DNA of 64,000 bases from Adiantum capillus-veneris (taxonomy: Eukaryota > Streptophyta > Polypodiopsida > Polypodiales > Pteridaceae), in NCBI GenBank assembly GCA_014529385.2, contig CM043966.1:35119125-35183124 (forward strand), written 5' to 3'. Shown one piece after another: positions 1 to 12,215 of this stretch (position 1 is the stretch's first letter; the number at the start of each line of letters is the position of its first letter). The notes below the pieces were generated by a model. The model ran no database searches, had not been told where the DNA came from, and saw only the letters and a program-made list of their open reading frames with translations. A program made the position numbers and the translations under genes.

Positions 1-957
1 GCCATGCCTGCAATGATGGTTGAGTAGCTGGTTGGTCCTGGTAGTTGGACGTCAATTGTCGGGTAGAATGTGAGGTAGCGTCATACTCTTTTGAAAAGGG
101 ATTTGTCGACTTGCTAGGGGTGTAGGTGGCTCTTGGTACTTCGTCAGGGCCATAGGTCGATGCTCCCGGAACTGTTGTCTTTTTAACCTCCTCTGGGAGA
201 ATACGTTTGTATTCTCGCCCGTATCTGTCAACAAAAACAATATCCTTCCCCATAGCAGTTTCATAAGAAATAAGTAAAGAACCTTGTCTTTGCTTAATTC
301 GTTTGGGTAGGGTTCCTTGCATCAAAAATAAGAGACTATTCCCTCGCTTTCATGCTTGTAAATCCCTACATTCTCATTATAGGTTGGGACCCTGTTTGTT
401 TTCTTATCATACATAAAAAGCGCTCCAGGTCGATCAATGTTAGGAGGCGGTTCTTGGGTTTTTGAAACCATTTTCCCTTTTGCCACGTTATCCCCATATT
501 TGTTGTAATCCTCAGGGTTACTCACTATCAGATAGTAGTTCCCCTTTTCGTCTCGGAATCTGTCTCCATCATCATAGACTCAAATTATCTCTAGTCTCTA
601 AGCCGGTATTTCTTCAATACAAATACACTTGCGTCCTCGATAGTCAGAATAAACTAAGGCTCCCCTCGAGTTAGTTCCTTCCAAGAAGATTATAGTGAAC
701 TTGGTTTCGTTTAAAGGATGTCGGGAGGTTCTCCCCCCTGGCATTGGTCCTTCACAGTTGAAACCTCCTGGCTGTTGACTCCCCATCATGAAGAAGGACT
801 TTTCCGATGAAGTGTCAGTATCACTACCCTCTTCAATGATCGGTGCTAATGGGTCTAGTCTTGTCTGAGTTACACTCTCTTCGGTGGATGTGGTGCTTAC
901 TTGACTTTTGACACTTTTAGCTCCCGACTTAACAAAGGCTCCTGACCTTAAATACAT
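1..957 (-). pseudogene. Ty3/gypsy gag N-terminal region, second tandem copy, cut by window edge
   Basis: The minus strand opens at 957 with a start followed by YLRSGAFVKSG and reads through an acidic, serine-rich stretch to about 598. Two further open pieces continue at 525-322 and 264-52 in other frames. The opening matches in style the MNLRSGRVLG start at 8755, so I read this as the gag N-terminus of a second copy of the same family. It lies downstream (minus sense) of an LTR, a primer site and a leader, which is where gag belongs. At least two frame changes and in-frame stops make it a remnant, and the rest lies outside the window. The family assignment is inference from the paired copy, because no zinc knuckle or enzyme motif falls inside this piece. 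Confidence 0.55.
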
Positions 958-2621
958 AAGAATGAAAGTTGGGTTGCAAACTTAAATCTTACTTGGACTC
1001 CTTCTTGTGCGGCTTTGTGATGATCCCCTTATGGGATCTACACAAGGATGGTTAGTCTGTTCACATGGGTTTTCCCTGAATTACCAAAAAATCTTTTAAG
1101 TATGTACAGCAACCACTTAGTCAGCCTTCTGGTGGTCCAATTTCAAATATGAAATGATGGTTGGGATCTATATGGAGAGTATGTCCTAGCAGTATAGTCA
1201 CAAATTGCAAAATATATCTGAATCACTAAGTCTTTCTTAGTCTATCGTGATAGACTGACAATTTGCTCAGCACAAGTCAATTCAAAATTGTGACTTCACC
1301 CTTGAGTTCCAGTTACCCTCTATAGCCTATCCCTCAAGTTTTATGAAGTTTGGACACTTGGGTTGAGTTTTGGTCCCATTTTAGTATTTTAGTCAGAGCT
1401 TGATTCTCTATCTGGGCCTTAGATTGACTTTCAGTGATCTAAATGCCTTGAAATTTGGTGTGTGTGTTGTATAGGCTCTGATAAAGCTCTCGATCCCTAG
1501 GGGAAATTTGGAAGATATGGTCCTTAGCAGCAGTTTCCTTAGTCTATCGCGATAGACTGGCAATTTTCTCCATTTTTAGCATTTTTCTCAAGTTTTCTCC
1601 ACAGTTGGTTCAGCCTCTCCTTGTGAAGTGCATTGACAAATTTTGGCACTATTTAGACATTTGGTCAAAGCCTTCTTGCCCTTGTCTCTAAATTCAGACT
1701 CTAAAACACCAGTTTTGAAGTTTTGTGGTTAAGATGGTGTTCAATTTCACTCAATTTTTGTGAGTACCCTTGTATTGATGTGTTAAACTTGTGGTATAAA
1801 GGTTTTTTCCTTGTTGTTAGTCAATCACCACCTTCATCAGTCTATAGCGATAGACTAGGTAGAGAGCAATGGGGATTTAATTTTTGTCTATTTTTGCATA
1901 ATTGTGTTCCCTGTGCCCATATAAGTCTATCCCCCAAGTTTTATGAAGTTTGGACTTATTTTGACCTTAGACTCAAGCACTTCACAAATTTCACTCTTCT
2001 ATGGTAATTCACAAATCAAATGCACTTGAAGTGATGCAAATTTGATGACACTTCATCTTAAATTTGATGACACTTCATCTTAAACTTGTGAATATCAGTT
2101 GTACCATCTGACACAGTCAGTTTACCCTAGGCTAAGGGTTATATCTCTTCTTGGCCTCTATAGGTTCACTTAGTGTTTTCTTATGACAATCATCTGTTTC
2201 TTTTTGTTGGTTTTGGTCGCAATTTTTATGTTTTCTCAAGTGTTGGATCATAAATTTCAATGTCTACTTTTTTCACCCCTTCAAGGGTATATGGTGTGGA
2301 TTTTGCTTTCAAGGCAAGCAAACAGCCTTATTGTTGCTTCTTTTTGTTTTTTTTCTGCGTTTTTACAGCGTTTTTCTACTCTATTTCTACACAAGTATAA
2401 CAAGCACTCAAAACCAATAAACCATAACTCCACATTATCCTACTTAACTAAATCTAACTAGTCGCAGACCCTCGGCAAGACATAGGCTTCCTGGCTATCC
2501 ACTAGACCTCAGGATACTCTATCCTGGATCTTGTTCTAAAAGTTTAAGCTCTCTCTAGTCAAAACTAAAGTAAGCTAACCATCACACGAGTGACGTAGAT
2601 CTCTCTACTTAAGGTCTTGTG
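958..2621 (-). other. Retroelement 5' leader with repeated palindromes
   Basis: This non-coding stretch lies between the primer-binding site (2622-2639) and the gag start (957) on the minus strand, so it is the untranslated leader of the left gypsy copy. It contains three copies of the palindrome AGTCTATCGCGATAGACT, exact or with one to two changes, at 1239-1256, 1541-1558 and 1839-1856. The first two share flanking words (CTTAG before, GGCAATTT or GACAATTT after). The words AAGTTTTATGAAGTTTGGAC also recur near 1336 and 1930. The leader therefore looks built from decayed units of about 300 bp. I see no reading frame with recognisable homology here. Confidence 0.5.
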
Positions 2622-2639
2622 TCCCCGGCAGCGGCGCCA
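2622..2639 (-). promoter_or_regulatory. Primer-binding site complementary to tRNA-Asp
   Basis: On the minus strand this reads TGGCGCCGCTGCCGGGGA. This type of site is known in plant Ty3/gypsy elements primed by the 3' end of tRNA-Asp. One base separates it from the LTR edge at 2641, which starts TG on the plus strand and so ends CA in the element sense. The position fixes both the orientation (minus) and the 5' LTR boundary. All other primer sites seen in this window are of the initiator-Met type. Confidence 0.8.
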
Positions 2640-2640
2640 A

Positions 2641-3459
2641 TGTTTTAGGGCATAACTACTCCCGTGTTCATACTCACAAGCACGACACAGACAACATACT
2701 TATCATCCAATGACACGACTAACCCGTAGGTGTAGGTAGGAAATATCGTTAGCTTGTCAGCAGGCTGAGACCAATCTACACATACACACTTTTATGATGC
2801 ATCAATCACTAACCCTGGTAGAATGCAACCCACTCTATCCCTAACCGCTCACAACACCATTTACACTTCCAATGAACTCGGAATCGCATCAAACCTTCTA
2901 GGCACCATCCCCTCACTAGGATATACTTACCTATAAGTCTAATCTCACCAGATTTGAACCCTAGTTATCTCGAATATAGTCGCGATAGACTAACAGGTCA
3001 TAATCTAAAAGTGGGCGAAACTTAAGTTCATGAGTATCTATGTGTAGCTAATCTTTTTCTCATTCCATAAAGCACTTGATTGTTTAAAACAGACACTGTT
3101 TGTGCTACTTACAAGCAAAACAAGCTCGAGGAAGGATCGATCGCGAACAGCTCGAAAATGTGAATGCGTGGTGTGGGCGCGTAGCTCTCGGAGAGACTAC
3201 TGCGATGGTGTAGTCACGTCGTGAATCCGGTGAGGGAGAAACGTATAGAGAAGAGGATAAGACTCTCTCTCTCTCTCTCTCTCTCTCTCAGACTCGTATG
3301 ACACAGAATTAATATTCAAAACAAATGTTATTCAAAAATGGTTCTAAGGTGACTTTTATACTTTAGTCACCTTAGCTCAAAAATGTACATGGGGTTCTCT
3401 TACTCATTATTACAAAGTGGGAACAAATCTGAGTCCTGACTAACTGATTAATCTTTACA
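2641..3459 (-). repeat. Putative LTR of the tRNA-Asp-primed gypsy family
   Basis: The inner edge is firm, because it abuts the primer-binding site at 2622-2639. The outer edge at about 3459 (plus-strand CA, followed by TGACCCAGAC) is only the best-placed TG...CA candidate, and I see no polypurine tract beyond it. The segment holds a (CT)n run at 3263-3289 and a fourth, imperfect copy of the palindrome near 2977-2993. To its right, in the same orientation, lies the truncated RT of another copy. This one LTR may therefore be the 3' LTR of the right copy and the 5' LTR of the left copy. Confidence 0.5.
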
Positions 3460-3559
3460 TGACCCAGACGAATGGATCAAAATGATAAGACATCTTTGAT
3501 ATAAAATGGGAATTTGATATGCTTTACAAGATGGCCTCATTACAACAGTTGGACAAATG

Positions 3560-4190
3560 GGGCTCCAACACCATTCCGTTGCAAAAGCAGTTTTATGTTG
3601 ATCTTTTGGGTCAACCACCAGTTGATTGTATCCCAAAAAGCCATGTAAGAAACTGTAAGCTTCTTTTCTTGCAACTCGTTCTAAAACATGCTCAGTGATT
3701 GGATGAGGAAAGTTGTCTCTAATGGTAGCTGCATTCACTTTTTTGAGATTGACACACACTCGTAATTTTTCATTCTTCTTGGATACTATCATAATTGGAG
3801 ACACCCAATCTGTGTATTCAATTTCGTAAATGAATTCTGCTTCCTTTAGTTTCTCAATCTCTTCTTTGATTTTCCTGGTAAATGTTTCATTATATGTGTA
3901 TGGCCTTTGTCTACTTGGTTTCACATCATCTCTCATGGGTATGGTATGTTGACAGATTTTTGGATCAACACCCTTGAGATCCTTGTAAGAACAAGCGAAG
4001 ATATCTCAATATTCTTTTAGCAAGCTTAGCAAAAGCTCTTCTTCTTCCTCTGTTAGGTCGTTTACAATGTAGACAGGCCTAGGTTCTTCCCCTGGTTTTG
4101 CCAAGTCTATCTTTTTCGCATTCTCGGGCCCTTCGTAGGACTCACCTTGTTTCCATAGTTCCGCAATAACAGGTTCTTCGACTATGATTT
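3560..4190 (-). pseudogene. Ty3/gypsy reverse transcriptase, N-terminal half only
   Basis: On the minus strand, RQRPYTYNETF, TDWVSPIMIVSKKN, LRVCVNLKKVNAAT, GYNQLVVDPKDQ and KTAFATEW appear in the order expected for the fingers and palm of a Ty3-type reverse transcriptase. This enzyme copies element RNA into DNA in virus-like particles. Homology fades after about 3570, so the PFGL motif, the catalytic double-Asp motif, RNase H and integrase are all missing. The LTR follows within about 100 bases. The upstream frame (to about 4060) reads DLKGVDPKICQHTIPM, typical of the segment before RT. This copy could not make a working polymerase. The deletion could reflect a non-autonomous derivative or later loss. 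Confidence 0.85.
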
Positions 4191-4315
4191 TTTGATCTTA
4201 GAGAGTATACTTTTTGTAATGGGTCCTTACCATCCTCTTCTGTGGTTTCCATTTCGATGGTATATATCTCCTTTAGAGCTTTTTTCAACTCTTGATACTT
4301 CTTTTTCCGCTCAAC

Positions 4316-5380
4316 TCATGTCATGGTTGGCTCCTTGTCCTGTTTATTTGGCTTTGCTTGAGTATCCTTTCTTGTTTTTCTCAATGTTTTTGAAATTTCT
4401 GGATTTTTGTTTGAAGGATATCTGCCAGTGATTTTGTCCTTGATACAATCATGTGCATCTATCTGCATCAGGAATTGTGTTTTGCTGGAGACTGATGGCA
4501 TAGGTCTAGATTTCACGATTTTGGTGTCTGAAAAGACTTGTTGAGATTTTATCAAGTCCTTGGGTTCCTCATTTTTATCTTCACTATTAAGTGTTGAAAT
4601 CATTTGGATGGGAATTATGTCGTAGCCGTACTCATTGCAAATTGAGTAGGCATAGACGTATTCACACATACATTCATTGTCGCTAAAATTTGAGTCCACT
4701 CAAATGGCTTAAACAAATGCTCTGGAAAGGATTCAGGTACATAGGCTTCGTTTGTGCAATCCCTTTCTAGAATACATTCTTCTTGTTTTAAACTCCCATT
4801 TTTGGAAGCTCCATGCATCCACATAGGAGTGTCTTTGTTTAACCAGGATGGAAGCTTAGTTTCAGCTGAAGAGACTGAATCAAACTCTTGTATGGGCGTT
4901 TTCATGACATCTCTATAAGTGTGATCATTTAGATTGACCCTTGTTATAGATCCCACTTGCTTCAAGTACAGATAACTGTTTCTACAATCTTGGATAAGCT
5001 GTACTTGTCGCATAAAAGTTCTTCCCAATATGATTTCGTAATTGAGTTTTTTCCCAAAGTCTACTATGGAAAAAGTGTGTTGATATTCAATCCCACAGGA
5101 ATTGACTATCACTTTTTTAAGTAGCCCTCATGGTCTTTCAATGTGTCCGTTAGCCAATTGCAATTTCATTTAAATTTTTCTAAATGGCTGGTTGTCCCCG
5201 GGATTCCCATACTGCTTTCGTGGCTATGGCTATGCCTGCTCCACTATCCAGTATTTCCATGTTTTCAATGTCATTATATTTCACTAGAAGGGTTGTGTTC
5301 CCTTCTTCCCCTTTGTAATATTCTCCAACTTTGTTCATTGGAACAGATCGAATCTCTTTGTTGTCCATTTTGTTTTTCAA
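4316..5380 (-). pseudogene. Gypsy retropepsin and linker
   Basis: At 5380-5180 the minus strand reads LDSGAGIAIATKAVW, containing the DSGAG active site of a retroviral-type aspartic protease. At 5112-4615, GIEYQHTFSIVDFGKKLNYE followed by ILGRTFMRQ fits the second half of the protease fold, where the hydrophobic-hydrophobic-Gly-Arg motif occurs. At 4699-4316 a low-complexity, charged linker leads toward RT. In the element this protease would cut the Gag-Pol precursor. Between the pieces the frame changes, so it is decayed. Order and spacing agree with the gag upstream and the RT downstream. Confidence 0.7.
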
Positions 5381-6369
5381 ATTTTTTCCATTTTTTTTGA
5401 GATTAGTCCCGTTATCCTCACCTTCTCTAGGGTTTTCTGTAGATCATTCCATAAATATGGTCTAAGTTTTAACAATTCTCTCAAGGTAAGAGTGCATTGG
5501 ATAGGTGTAGACATGATTGAATAAATGTTGTCTACTTCTAGGGCCTCTTCAGCTCTTTTTACTTGAGTGGTCTTACATACTATAGATTCATCTTCGTTAT
5601 CTCCCAAGTAAGAGGGTAATGTTTTCAAGGTCAATGGTTTAGACATTCCTGAAGCTTCAGATCCGCAATCCCCGTTTAAGGATTGTACATCCATGTTCAT
5701 ATCAGAAGGTAGGTTGTCTAACCAAACTTTCTCTATAGGAGCTAACTTTAAAGTTAGGCTCCCATCATTGATCTCTCTAACTTTTCTCCATAAGTGTCCT
5801 GGCCAGTCTTCCTCTCCGAATGGAATTCCGTCTAAGGCATCTTCCTGTCCGCCACTATAAGTTTTGGTTCTTTTGTTTTAAGGTGGGGTTCTACTATCAC
5901 TTCGGATTTTTCTTTAGTGTCTCTTACCACAAGCTCCTCAGGTTTTGCGATACTTTCAAGCTTGGGTTTTTGTTTTTCCAGCATCTCTTGCATGATTCTT
6001 ACCAAATTTTGATAAGCTTCAAGCTTAGCTGCTTCCATGTCTGGAGAGGGATAGTTTTTCCATTTGTTTTCCATGTTTTGGTCTGCTTTTAGTCCCGCTT
6101 AATAAGGTAACAAGGCTACATTAATAGGCTCAAAAATTTTATCAACCAAAATTGATCCTCCAGATTTCACGGTTGTTTCTTTGATTTTGCTTCCAGTTTC
6201 TTTCACCTTTTCTTGAAATAGCTGTTTTGCTTTCTCCTCGGTTTCAGCCCGTTGTTTTTGTTTTCTCATCTCATATCTTTTGTTTCGGCTTCTTTTGATC
6301 CTTTGAGAGAAAATTTCTGTATTTTTCGAATCATCAGAGGAGTTGTGTTTCTTTTTCTTAGCCTAGGCT
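5381..6369 (-). pseudogene. Spacer between gypsy gag and protease, charged and coiled-coil-like
   Basis: Two minus-strand pieces are open: 6074-5832, rich in Lys and Glu with a heptad-like run (AYQNLVRIMQEMLEKQ), and 5700-5377, with LTLRELLKLRPYLWND. Neither has an enzyme motif I can name. They lie between the zinc-knuckle region of gag and the protease, and probably represent the C-terminal extension of gag or the start of pol in this family. Several frame changes separate them. The function is not determined. Confidence 0.45.
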
Positions 6370-8755
6370 CTAGTGATTACCTTGATTGGAACAATCGGTT
6401 CTACTAGGTATCACTTGGACTACGTTTACTTCCATTTTACCCTTGTTTAAAGGATTTTTAGGAAAATATTCTGGGAAGTGTCCTCCCCTTTTGCAACATT
6501 GTATGCAATAAGCTTCAACTGGCTTGAGGTTTTTGTCAGGCTCTGGGCATTCATTTTTCCAATGATCATTTGCACCACAGTTATAAAAGCTTCCTGTTCT
6601 TGGCTTAATCATGGGTCTTACCATGGGAGGTCTGAAACCTTAATTAGCTACATAATATATTGGTACAAGCTCTGATGGAGTATAAGTCACAGGTTCTTCC
6701 ATTGGTGCTGGATGTGAACTATATCAATCTTCCTCTACCATTATTGTAGATGGACTAGGCTCAACATAGGGTGTAATAGGCACAAGTGCTTGCTCATCTA
6801 TGATTTCTATGGAATGCATGTACTTTACATGCACTACCTTATGTCATGGATATGGAGGTTGTTGATCGAATACGAGTTGAGGTCTTTCCATACCTATCGG
6901 TGGTCTTTGAGCTTGGGCCATATTAGGCTTATATTTGTACATGGGTTGTCCTTGTGGCCTCATAGGCACGTACTAAACATATTCATCACACTTTGGTCGG
7001 AAGTAGCACTTGTGGGTCTCATGGTTGGTCCATTTACCCTCAATTGCACACCTTTTTGTGGCCTAATTGGTTGTCCCTATTGAGGTATCCCTTGTCCTGG
7101 TCCCCTCATAGGTGCTTTTTTCATGTTGTTCATCATGTCGTTCATCCTTTTGAGCATATCTTCTATGGCTGAAAGCGGTGCTGCAGTAGCCGTTTCCACT
7201 TGTCCTAGTTTAGTGGATGTTGTTTTCTCACTTTGGTTATCCTTAGGGACATCTTCTTCCTTGAAAATATCACAATTATCTCCTAAGTCAATAGCATCTA
7301 ACACGCACTCTTCTAGGGTTGTATGCTTCTTGCTATAGAGTATAGCATGAAGTTCTTTGTTTAGCAGTCCCTCTAGAAACAAAGATACAAGTCATTCTTC
7401 TGCAAGTATCTCTAGCCCTAGGCATCTGGCAATGTATTGTTTCATTCGAGTTGCACAATCCCTAACAGACTCACCATGTTTCTATTTAAAACTGTAGATT
7501 TGAGCTACTGTATTATGTTTGATCCCGGTTTTGGAACAAGCAGCTACAAATCCTTGAGCTAATGTGTTCAAGTCCATGATTGACCTTGGTGGAATGTTTT
7601 GGAACCATGTCAATGCTTTTTCTTCTAATGTCATTCCAAACCCCTCAAATTGAGTATGGAAATCAAATATACGTTCTGCTCTTAGCACTTGCTTAAAGCT
7701 TGCAAAGTGGTCGTATGGATCCCTTGATCCACTGTATTTTTTGATCCATTTTTGAAAATTATCTGGTCTGACACGTCTGTTTGGTTCAACTCCCGATCTC
7801 CTAGCAGTTGGTCATGTTCCGAGTCCTTCAAACCAGTCTGTTGGAAATAGTGACTCATGTATCCCTGGACTATTGGCCTTAGTGTCACCCTGTTTTCTAC
7901 GTGATGAAATGTTTTCTAATTTCTTAACATTACTCTCAGATGATCTCTCATGATTTTCATCTCTTGGAATTGTTTCTGGTTCTTGTCCCAATATCCAATC
8001 CCTTATGGAATACCCTTGATATTTGGTTTGTTCTACCTCCTCAGGAGTCATCATAGCAAAGTTTTTGTTATAACAATACCTAAACAGGTAGGTTGATAGG
8101 TTTGCTGATCCCTTATCTTTGATCTTGAAGATATAAATGACCTTCATGGCCGTTAGTTGTCCTGATTTGGCATCCGAAGTCCACAGAAGATCTTTTACGT
8201 TTCTATCCTCCCAACAACGATAGACTCCGATCCTAGGATTATCCATACTAAGCCATTTCAAAGGCTTCAAATCTACTTGGTCGTATCCCTCAAATTCTAA
8301 AGTTGGTGGTCCTTCTTTTGCTGACATATCTGGGATTATGGTGTTTACTTCTAACCACCATTTGTCTATCACGTCAGGGTTTTCGACTTGTACATACTGA
8401 GTTTTGTTTTTTTCCAAGTACTTTTTTTTTTTGACCTGATTTATTCTTCGAACTCAATACCATGGTCATCAATGTGAATAGCGTACTCTTTGTTAGGATC
8501 CAGGTAAACCTGAGCTCCATGGCGATTAGTCTTTTAAAATGAGAGTATATGCTTATAGCGCATTGTCGTTCCAGTTTCCGAGTGAGTCGAGTAAGAAGAC
8601 ATTTCAGATGTTGAATCTGAAAAAGTGTCTAGAAATTCTTCAAGAATAGTGTGTAAGGGATTGCCTTGATTCACGCTTTCTTTGGTGAATACTCTACTCG
8701 AGGTTTCTCCAAGTATGCCCTGATTTCCTAGTACACGACCAGATCTAAGGTTCAT
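6370..8755 (-). pseudogene. Ty3/gypsy gag with two decayed zinc knuckles
   Basis: The start at 8755 reads NLRSGRVLGNQG. Open pieces continue at 8417-7812, 7688-7482 and 7382-7077 with capsid-like text (TLEEKALTWFQNIPP; LFLEGLLNKELHA). At 6624-6370 there are two zinc-knuckle remnants, FYNCGANDHWKNECPEP, with its first Cys replaced by Phe, and YCIQCCKRGGHFPEYFP, with its last Cys replaced by Phe. Gag would package the element RNA. In-frame stops and shifts make it non-functional. It is the upstream part of the same minus-strand copy that continues into the protease at 5380 and RT at 4060. Confidence 0.75.
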
Positions 8756-8944
8756 ATAGACTTATGAAGCCCTGGATTGAGTACTTACCTGTGGATTGAC
8801 TTGTTGTCAATTTCCACTTGATTCTATTGTAACTTTCTGTCAAGCTACCAATTTCTTTTTTGCAATTTGATTCCTGTATAAATTTGATAAAGTTAGCTAT
8901 TCTTTCACAAAGACTGTATAATTTTTGCTACCTATTGTGATTGG
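8756..8944. other. Junction between minus-strand gypsy gag and plus-strand chromovirus copy A
   Basis: The expected leader, primer site and 5' LTR of the minus-strand gypsy element are absent. Within 190 bases the sequence passes into protease-region DNA of a plus-strand chromovirus that also lacks its 5' half. I see no target-site duplication, so this looks like a deletion or rearrangement joint rather than a clean insertion. Confidence 0.45.
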
Positions 8945-11900
8945 TATGTGTGTATTACTTCAAATCAAGCTATGGGATTCAGCCAAGTTGGGCATTCAAC
9001 CTTTGGAGATAAGAGATATTGTAACTGCCAATACTGCTTTTAAGGGACAACAAGCCTCCATTATTCCCTTGATTGGGAAGTTGAGGCTTCTTGTTCAAAG
9101 CTATGTCAACAAAGAAGACTTATTTATCTCTCCTCTCCAACAAGAGGATGCTATCCTAGGGGCACCATGGTTCAACTGCATGGCTGTCAACATGAAGTTT
9201 CTTGAAAGGAGAATCTACTCCACTTAGAAGGAAAATAACATGTATATAGATGCTATTGAGTATGGTTGTACTATATAACTTGTAAATCCTTCTTCTTTTG
9301 ATAAATCAATGAAGATCTCAGTTTGTGTACATGATTTTTGTCAAAGAGTCCCTAAAGGATCCTAATGTTTTACCAAATGTAAATGGTAGGAATCAAGAAG
9401 AGTTAGACTTGTCTAATTTTCTAAAAGGATTCCAAGATGTTTTCATTGATGATATCCCTATGGACTTACCTCCAGAACAAGGAGATGATGACCATCAAAT
9501 TGAGCTCCTACCAGGAAGCTCACCGCCTAATAAGCCTCCTTATCAAGTTTCCCAAGCTCAACAAGAGGAGATCATGAGGCAAGTACAAGAATTGGTAGAC
9601 AAAGGGATGGTGAGGCCTAGCTCCTCTCCCTTTTGTTCTCAAGTCCTTTTAGTGCAAAAAAAGGATGGTATATATCATATGTGTGTGGACTATTGAGCAC
9701 TAAACCATTTCACTATCAAAAACAAATTTCCCGTGGCTCGGGGAGAAGATTTGTTTGATAATCTACAAGGCTCTACCTACTTTAGTAATATTGACCTTAA
9801 AAGTGGCTATCATCAAGTAAGGATAGTGGATAAAGATATCCTTAAGACCTCATTTTGTACGACATTTGGTCTTTATGAATATCTAGTCATACCATTTGGC
9901 TTGACTAATGCACCAGCCACGTTCAATCATCTAATGGAGAAAATATTTAGACCCTACCATAAATTCATTGCAGTGTTCTTTGATGATAGCATCATCTACT
10001 CCAAGTCCTTGGAGGAACTCAAGCAACATCTCCAAGTGATTTTTTAAGCATTGAGGGAGAACAAGCTTCTTCTCAATCAAAAGAAAAGCGGATTTTTCCT
10101 TCAAGAGATTCAATACTTAGGTCATATTATCTCTCAAGATGGTATCGGTATGGATCCATCAAAGTTAGAGGTAATCAAACCATGGCCTAATCCAAGGAAT
10201 CTACATGAGCTAAGGAGATTTTATTGGTATGTGTGCATACTAGTGCTTCATAGAAAATTTTTCTCAAGTAACAGGACCATTACTTGACTTAACAAAGAAG
10301 AGCATTAAGTATTCATGGACTGCTAAGGAGAACAATGGTTTTGACAAACTCAAAGATAAGCTTACCTCCCAACCAATCCTCATGCTTCTGGATCTCTCAA
10401 AGCCATTTGAGGTCCAATGTGATGCTTGTGGTGATTGTCTTGGAGTAGTCTTGCTTCAAGAAGGGCATGCCATAGCATATGAGCATATGAGCCGAAGTTT
10501 CAATACGGATGAACGGGTCTTAGGCATTTATAAGAAAGAGCTTTTAGCTATTGTACATGTCCTAGACACATGGAAGCATTATCTATTGGCGATTCCATTT
10601 ATTGTACGAACCGACCACCAAAGTTTGAAGTACTTTATGACACAAACCAAGCTTTTTGACAAACAAATGAGGTGGGAAAATTTTCTTTTGCAATTTTATT
10701 TTCATATTGCTCACATTGCTGGTAAACACAATCAAGTGGCCGATGCATAGCAGCTCACAATGATCTATCTTCCATGATAGATGAGTATGCTACTGACCCT
10801 AACTTTAGAGACATAATGTCAGTCCTTGCTTTGGGAAAGAAAGAGGAACCATTCACCTTGCAAGATGGTTATCTTCTCCATGGAAATAGGCTATGTGTTA
10901 CCCACTCCCATTGTGAGAAAGTTATGTATGAATCTCATTCTCCTCCCTATGTGGGGCATAGAGGCGTTCAACCTACTCTCCAAGGAGTAGAGATGTACTT
11001 TTATTGACCTACCTTGAAAGTAGACATACAAGAATATGTTTCAAAATGTGTGGTATGCCAAAAGACCAAGTATGATAGAGGGAAGCACCCTGGATTACTC
11101 CAGCCATTGTTGATCCCTAATTCACCATAGGAGAGTATATCCATGGATTTTATCTTTGGATTACCCAAGTCTATCCATGGGAATATGGGAATATGGACAA
11201 TACTTGACAAGAAGCAAGCACACTTTCATGTCAAAAAGACTATTAAGGCACACCAACAAATGGCATCTCTCATATCTCAGATTTTCAAACACCATGGATT
11301 GCCAACATCCATCGTGTCACATAGAGATCCTAGAATGACCAGTAACTTTTGAAAAGGTCTCTTTGAAAATCTAAGTATAAAATTGAATTTCTCTTCGGCC
11401 TATCACCCACAAATGGATGGCCAAAGTGAGATAGCCAATCTTGCGATTCTCAATTCACTAAAGACTTATGTTACAGATGTAAATCAACGCTCACAGTGGA
11501 AAAAGTACTTACCCCTTAGAGTATGAGCACAATAATACTTTCCATACTTCTGTAGGAAAAGCACCTTTTGAAATCATTGAGGGAAGACCTAAAATTCCCT
11601 TGCTACTTAAATTACATGGGAAGATCTTCGTTGCCGGTGAGTATAGCCGTTGCCTACAAGAATCTTTTCAAAAGATTAAGGAGGCTATATCCATCTCTCA
11701 ACAAAGGAAAAAATCTGATGTTGATAAGCACAGAAGGGCCTTAACATTCAAATGAAACGATTGGGTCTTACTTAAGTTTCCCAAGACTTGATTGAGGCAA
11801 ACAACGGGCAAAAATCCCACAAGCCATCAAAAGTATTATGCTAAACTAGCAAAAAGATACTATGGTCCTTTTCAAATCTTGAAGCCAATAAATGAGATGG

Positions 11901-12215
11901 CTTATCAACTCATGTTGCTCAACCATTGGCTCATACACAATGCTTTTCATGTGAGCCTACTTCAACCCTACAAAGGAGAGCCACCAAGTGAACACATTAT
12001 TGAAGACCCTCCCAAAATCAAAGACCAAGAAGAGGTGCTGCAACCCAAAGCTATCCTTCGGCATGAAGACAAGTTACTATGACATGGTAAGATTATCCGA
12101 CGATATCGTATTAAGTTCAAAAAGTATCCTTTTGAAGATGCTAGATGGATGCAAGGAATACAGCTTAAGGATAGTATGAACCTTGTCAATGCTTACAATG
12201 CTACATTAGAGCAAA
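8945..12215 (+). pseudogene. Chromovirus copy A, pol region, 5'-truncated
   Basis: Homology to copies C and D begins near 8950 inside the protease. It continues through RT ([20 protein letters not shown] at about 9600; FGLTNAPATF at about 9900; FFDDSIIYS at about 9980), RNase H (VQCDACGDCLG at about 10410; RTDHQSLKYF at about 10610), integrase (GHRGVQPTL and CVVCQKTK zinc-binding part; MDFIFGLPKS near 11143) and a chromodomain-like tail (IRRYRIKFKKYPFEDARWM near 12090). The RT catalytic segment has Ser where the sister copies have Ile. Stops at about 9694, 10046, 10750, 11005, 11130 and 11350, together with frameshifts, show it is dead. Gag and the 5' LTR are missing. Confidence 0.9.
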
